From Dactylis glomerata (Eukaryota > Streptophyta > Magnoliopsida > Poales > Poaceae), in contig QXEO01000156.1 of assembly GCA_007115705.1 (NCBI GenBank), forward strand, positions 791,846 through 855,845: DNA of 64,000 bases, in the 5' to 3' direction. Shown one piece after another: positions 59,801 through 64,000 of this stretch (positions are counted from its first letter, which is position 1; every line of letters begins with the position of its first letter). The notes under the pieces were generated by a model. That model had not been told where the DNA came from, did not search any database, and saw only the letters and a list, made by a program, of their open reading frames with translations. Made by a program: the position numbers and the translations under genes.

Positions 59801-59906
59801 GTTACCAGGTAGGCGTGATTAGGTGTTATGGGATAATTAATAATTGTTTTAATGTTGCAAGATTTGCGCGGATCAGCGGATGGGTGGGTTGGTATGCGGG
59901 ATTTTT
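56891..59906. other. Intergenic sequence, no gene supported
   Basis: 57880-58060 is GC-rich and open in several frames without recognised similarity. A Stowaway-like left end (TACTCCCTCTATATCGG) at 58072 has no matching right end, and another possible fragment (ACCTCCTTGTCCGTAAAATAAG) lies at 58985. 59300-59680 is GC-rich with open frames on both strands but no family match. The remainder is AT-rich. Confidence 0.4.
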
Positions 59907-61174
59907 TTTTTTTTTGAAACGGAGGCAAAAGATTTGCCTCAATCTATTAATTAAGAAGAAGAGAATTGCCCAGTTAATTAATGGAAAACCGGGCAAAAAC
60001 CGTTACAACAAAACCACACGAGAACAACACTTAAAACCTGCAACCTCCAAACCAACATGCACACTCAACCTACAACAGCGAGCTCACAACACATGGAGCA
60101 CCACGACGCAAAGAAGATCCACTCAACTGGACAAACCTGGCAAATCGAATGGCATCCATCAAACAAGCAGCTGCTGCGGAACTTTCCAAGTGAAGACCAT
60201 CTTCTTTCTTTTGGTCCTAAGAAACTTCTCCACCTTCCTGATTATTTCCTTGGAAGCCTTTCCCGCCAAGACACATGCAATGTCCTTGCCATATCCAGGG
60301 CTAGCCGCCTCCAAACTCGCGAGCAATCCGCAAAGCTCTTTAGCAAAAAGAGCATCGGAGCTATGCGCTAGCACAGCTCCACTAACCAAAGAGGCGGGCG
60401 ACTGCGGGTAGCGAGGTCACTAAGGCCTCAAAAGACCCCACCTCCAACGGAAGCACCTTAGAAGATTCCTCACATAACTCATAAAACTCTGGTTGTGATG
60501 TGCAACACTGGATCCAGATCGCATCCATGCCCTCGCTCTCATAGGCAGCCGACACATCTGGCTGTGGTGACTGGCAAGGACTGCCACGAGGAGAGATACA
60601 GCCATAAAGATGTTCTTCCTCAACCACAAACGACTTCTGCGCAGTGGAGGTCAAGGGGAAACGAAGCCTGCACGGGGGCGTGCCCCAGGCCACCCGTCGG
60701 CTCCAAAGAATCACCAACACGCGCCAACAACAACTTTAGAGCTGCCACCTCTTCTCGAAGGGGTCGAGACGCCTCCTCGACGCGGGCATCGACAAGCTGA
60801 AGGAGCTCGATACGCACCAAGGCAACCTGAGACCGAAAAAGAAGAGGTCCAAAGTGCCGCTGACATTGACCTCCTCGCAGCACCTAGGAGAGGGTCTTGG
60901 CGACACCGCTACAGGCGAAGATGAGTGGCGCACAACGTCAGCCCAACTCCGAGACGACGAGGCTGAGCGGATTAGAGAGCGACTTCGTTGACAAGGATAA
61001 CAATCATCCAAAGAAGGGGCACGAGCGTCCGGAGAGCGAGAACGAGCTGCAGGAAAGCGGGCACGGCAAAAACGCTCCCGATGACCAGGACGACGACAAC
61101 GGATGCATCTGTAAGGCCCACGGCACACACGGACCTGGTGGCCACGCTCGAGGCACCGAAAGCACCTTTGAAAG
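59907..61174 (-). mobile_element. ORF1-only LINE-like element (3' part), split by a copia element
   Basis: Begins on the plus strand with a T run of about 15 (59907 on), the minus-strand poly(A) tail. Next is the palindrome AGGCAAAAGATTTGCCT and a TTAATTAAGAAGAAGAGAA phrase shared with 43626-43930. Upstream on the minus strand is a zinc-knuckle coding region with no reverse transcriptase between it and the tail. The 5' part is cut at 61174 by the LTR element that follows. Confidence 0.7.
60157..61174 (-). pseudogene. ORF1/gag-like protein with two CCHC zinc knuckles, frameshifted
   Basis: Minus strand, reading from 61174: two tandem zinc knuckles CFRCLERGHQVRVC and CIRCRRPGHRERFC (61165-61070), then an Arg/Ser/Pro-rich linker. 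After a frameshift near 60780-60880 comes a helical, coiled-coil-like stretch (REEVAALKLLLARVGDSLE, then PTGGLGHAPVQASFPLDLHC). A further shift near 60620-60640 leads to PDVSAAYESEGMDAIW and LEVGSFEALVTSLPAVARLF. A third shift near 60385 leads to LCGLLASLEAASPGYGKDIACVL, ending KVPQQLLV. The zinc knuckles suggest nucleic-acid binding, as in LINE ORF1 or DUF4283-type grass proteins. No catalytic domain. The N-terminus is missing beyond the inserted LTR. Confidence 0.6.
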
Positions 61175-62474
61175 TGTAGATGGTCTAACCTAGAGGGGGG
61201 GGTGGAATAGGTTCTACAAATTTTACTTTTCTTTCACTAGTTTTAGGCTTTGCGGATATAAGTGTGAGCCTAACAACTAGGTGAACAACCTATAAGATGC
61301 TATGCAAAGTACTTCAAGCACGAAGGCTATCACAAAGGTAAAACACAAGTAAAGGAACTCGGATAGAAATAACCGAGGCACACGGAGACGAAGATGTATC
61401 CCGATGTTCACTCTCTTGGGAGAGAGCTAGTCACCGTTGGAGAGTGTGAATTCCCACGAAGGGTACTCAAGCGCCACGAAGGGCTCACCTTCTTCTCCTT
61501 GAGCCTCCTCACGAAGTAGGAGCCCAATCACTTGTGGTAGACCTTGGGGTGGTCTCCAAACCCTCACAACTTTCCCGAAGCAAATCCACAACCCGGAAGT
61601 TCCGGGCGACCTAGCACGCCTAGGGTTTCCCAACAAACCCAAGAGTAACAAGCTACTTGATGAACTTGAGGAGGGATCACTTTTGGCTTGGTGGAAATGT
61701 AGATCGAGACCTCCTCTCTCGATTCCCCAAAGGAATTAGGGTTTGGTTGGGGGAATGAGAGATCTCAAGGAAATGTGGAGCTCAACAATGGAGGAGAGAG
61801 AAAGTGAGGAACAAGAGCTCTTTTTCGTGCAAAAGGTATCCCTTGGAGAAGAAGGGGGGGCTTATAAAGGCCCCCCGAAAAGTGACCGTTGCAACATCAG
61901 GATGTCACTCCGGAGTGGCCCGAGCCAGTTCCGGCCACTGCTCCGGCCTGCCCGGAGCAACTCTGGCAAGTGCTCCGGAGCAGAGTGGGCACGCCAGCTT
62001 CACTGCTCCGCCCGGAGTACGGTCCGGAGCTGCTCCGGCCGCTGCTCCGGCCTGGCCCGGAACAGCTCTGGGGGGGTACTCCGGAGCAAGGCTGAAAGCC
62101 TGCCAGCTTCACTGCCCCGCCCGGAGTACGGTCCGGAGCTGCTCCGGCCGCTGCTCCGGCTGCGGCGGACAGAAGGACACAGGGACAGAGCACACCGGAT
62201 TTCTTCGACTCGACAAGAGGTGGAAAACAAGGAAAAGATCATCCTCAGCAAGTTCATCATGAGCCCCTCTTAATAGTGCGGCATACCTACGACTCAAATA
62301 CAAACCGGAAAAACGGAGTAAGCCGACTTTTCTTCTTTTTGAATTGGGGGGGTCTCCTTCCTTTCACCATCAAGAACACAAGGGACTAAATCTGAGAAAT
62401 AAACTTGAAGATTATTAGTACCATAAGTAAGTGTCATCATCACCAAAATAAATATAAGGGCAAAGCCCTAAACA
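61175..62474 (-). repeat. 3' LTR of the SIRE/Maximus-like element
   Basis: 1,300 bp with TG...CA ends, directly downstream (minus strand) of the polypurine tract. It contains a GC-rich tandem repeat at 61890-62165. Confidence 0.75.
61890..62165. repeat. CCGGAGC-rich tandem repeat in the LTR
   Basis: The phrases CCCGGAGTACGGTCCGGAGC and TGCTCCGGCCGCTGCTCCGG occur at about 62011-62053 and again at about 62118-62160, about 105 bp apart. Many single GCTCCGG/CCGGAGC words surround them. These palindromic words create open frames on both strands. Confidence 0.8.
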
Positions 62475-62878
62475 ATCTCCCCCTTTTTGGTGTACGATGA
62501 CAACTAGGATTAGAGTTCTCAAGATATAGAAATAAGAGCAAACTCCCCCTAGCTCACAAAACACTTATACCAAGATATAATAACAACAATAGTAAAGACA
62601 TGGCATAATGACAAGTTAAAGGATAGCATGGAGATAGAATCATAAAACATCACCATGCATAGATACGGGCTTGTCCACACATACCACCACACGGAGGTCC
62701 AACATAAAACCAAATCCAGCAATTGAGTACACAAGTCAATTAAGCACGAATAAACACAAAAGATGTGACTTGTGGCTCACACGAAATCCAACTAAAAGGA
62801 GAACTCTACTTCCTTCTCCCCCTTTGGCACCGAAGCACCAAAAAGGAGAAAAAAAGAGTAGACAAGGCATCAAAAACA

Positions 62879-64000
62879 TCACTCATCATGAGTCGAACCA
62901 CCTGCTTCACCACCATGAGGACCACCTTGAGGATCAACATTAGAGCCACCAGCTCCGCCGGGAGCATAAGCTGAAGCAGAACCAAAACCAACATCAGAAC
63001 CACCTCCATGGCCACCACCAAAGAAGGAGAACCAATCAGCATCGGTGACATCGGGCAACGGAATATCAACAAAGGCAGAGGGAGCCAACTCAGGAGGATC
63101 CGCCTCAGAAGTGAGACCCTGAGCTCGGCGATCAGCATTCTGAAGGCGACGCCCTTCCTTGGCAAACTCTCTGGCATCATGACTATAGGCACGGGCATCA
63201 CGGCAAGTGGCAAACAAACTCCGAAAGAAAGCAGCTACTCCCCCTCTCTGTGGGGGAGCTGAAACACGCGGTCCAGTGGAGGGACCGGCCTGAGACTGAG
63301 GATCATGGCGCCTCTTGCTGCCATGCTCAAGGGGCCGAGAGACACCAGACGGACGAGGGCGGGGCTGAACAGAAGCAGCATACTCAGGAGGAATGGGCCC
63401 CGGCACAACAGTGGGGGTGTGAAGCTCATGAGAGACCAACCGGCGTCCAGACATAATATCATCCCAATGCTCGCTAGCAGCAGACATGAAGAACCGGTGA
63501 AGATAAGGAGCATAAGCAGGCGACCGTCTCTCGATAACTCCATTTTGAATCTCCTTCCAAATAAAATCAATACCATCAACAGGGCGAATGTTGTCAGGAT
63601 GAGCAAGGCGCAGGACGTTGACCATGTGGCCTGGAATAGCAGAGTAGTCGCCCGCCTTCTGACAGATAGTATCCTTAAGCACATAAGCAAGCTGGCGATA
63701 AGCGGGATACATAGTGCCTATCATACCCGGCTTGCTCCTCTTGTCAGCGGGGTAGCAAAACATGAGATCTTCCTTAGGAGCAATCAGCTGAGCATGCATA
63801 TTCTCATGCTCAAACCAGCTAGAACCGCCGAGAGCAGTAACAAAGGCTAACTTGGTGCTTGAGATCTTGTGATTGCCACACATCCAAGTAATATCAACGG
63901 GCCCACTCTTGTGGTAGTAGACGGTGCAATAAAATTGTTGCACAAGCTCAGGACAATAGTCTTGGTTGAAACAAGCAAGGCTCCAAAGACCCAAACCTTC
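62879..64000 (-). CDS. Extra ORF of the SIRE/Maximus-like element, 5' end outside the window
   Basis: At least 373 codons open to the window edge, with the stop at 62879-62881. The N-terminal half (LACFNQDYCPELVQQFYCTVYYH, TWMCGNHKISSTKLAFVTALG, MYPAYRQLAYVLKDTI, KAGDYSAIPGHMVNVLRLAHPDN, GIDFIWKEIQNGV) resembles the putative plant transposon domain found in extra ORFs of grass retrotransposons. The C-terminal third is Pro/Arg-rich, then Gly-rich (GGGHGGGSDVGFG) and ends STHDE. Function unknown. No stop or frameshift in the visible part, so the element may be recent. Confidence 0.6.
   Translation of the reverse strand, partial: EGLGLWSLACFNQDYCPELVQQFYCTVYYHKSGPVDITWMCGNHKISSTKLAFVTALGGSSWFEHENMHAQLIAPKEDLMFCYPADKRSKPGMIGTMYPAYRQLAYVLKDTICQKAGDYSAIPGHMVNVLRLAHPDNIRPVDGIDFIWKEIQNGVIERRSPAYAPYLHRFFMSAASEHWDDIMSGRRLVSHELHTPTVVPGPIPPEYAASVQPRPRPSGVSRPLEHGSKRRHDPQSQAGPSTGPRVSAPPQRGGVAAFFRSLFATCRDARAYSHDAREFAKEGRRLQNADRRAQGLTSEADPPELAPSAFVDIPLPDVTDADWFSFFGGGHGGGSDVGFGSASAYAPGGAGGSNVDPQGGPHGGEAGGSTHDE

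Larger units (their letters stand above)
61175..64000 (-). mobile_element. 3' part of a SIRE/Maximus-like copia element
   Basis: On the minus strand: an extra ORF (64000-62879), a non-coding stretch, the polypurine tract AAAAAGGGGGAGAT (about 62475-62489), then a 1.3-kb 3' LTR (62474-61175). The LTR starts TGTTTAGGGCTTTGCC and ends ACCATCTACA. The bases next to its outer end (61170-61174, plus-strand GAAAG) should be the target duplication, but the 5' end lies outside the window. SIRE-type copia elements carry an extra ORF in this position. Confidence 0.7.

Overview
This window looks like nuclear DNA of a grass, most likely the wheat/barley tribe (Triticeae). Reasons: plant genes split by GT-AG introns, proteins that read like grass orthologues, Stowaway and Mutator-type MITEs, a PIF/Harbinger element with a Myb-like ORF, a Helitron, nested LTR retrotransposons and 5'-truncated LINEs. 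There is no operon structure, CRISPR array or organellar gene. The species assignment is inference from element types and protein similarity recalled from memory; no search was run.

Layout. 1-6449: intergenic, with a complete 1.64-kb non-autonomous LTR element (1997-3636). 6450-21421: a compact plus-strand gene block: TRS120 (TRAPPII tether subunit, 10 exons), ERG28 (sterol C-4 demethylation scaffold, 3 exons), a tRNA-Thr(AGU) and a cytosolic-type xylulose kinase (11 exons). A MULE with a 9-bp target duplication lies between TRS120 and ERG28 and splits the ERG28 promoter. 22733-26306: a Harbinger-type element with a decayed Myb/NAM-like gene, itself split by an 891-bp Helitron. 26368-29169: a truncated Ty3/gypsy element with a gag frame carrying three nonsense codons. 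29170-34126: repeats and unassigned sequence. 34132-40709: a complete Ty1/copia element flanked by GGATC.

40715-44400 is intergenic with a LINE nested inside a Stowaway MITE. 44401-47869 is an NFD4/nodulin-like major-facilitator gene (3 exons). 48258-48744 is a rearranged TRIM array. 50068-54436 is an F-box/FBD gene broken by small indels, with a duplicated upstream region and a LINE in its long intron. 54802-56881 is a long-TIR MULE carrying a zinc-finger-like fragment. 59907-61174 is an ORF1-only LINE-like element (minus strand), and 61175-64000 is the 3' part of a SIRE/Maximus-like copia element inserted into it.

The host genes are unrelated housekeeping functions (vesicle tethering, sterol synthesis, pentose phosphorylation, membrane transport, protein turnover); nothing suggests they act in one pathway. 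The most unusual structure is the copia element. Its gag frame starts inside the LTR and runs without a stop through the LTR/internal junction. No tRNA primer-binding site is visible there; instead 13 nt just after the LTR are perfectly complementary to 13 nt inside the LTR.
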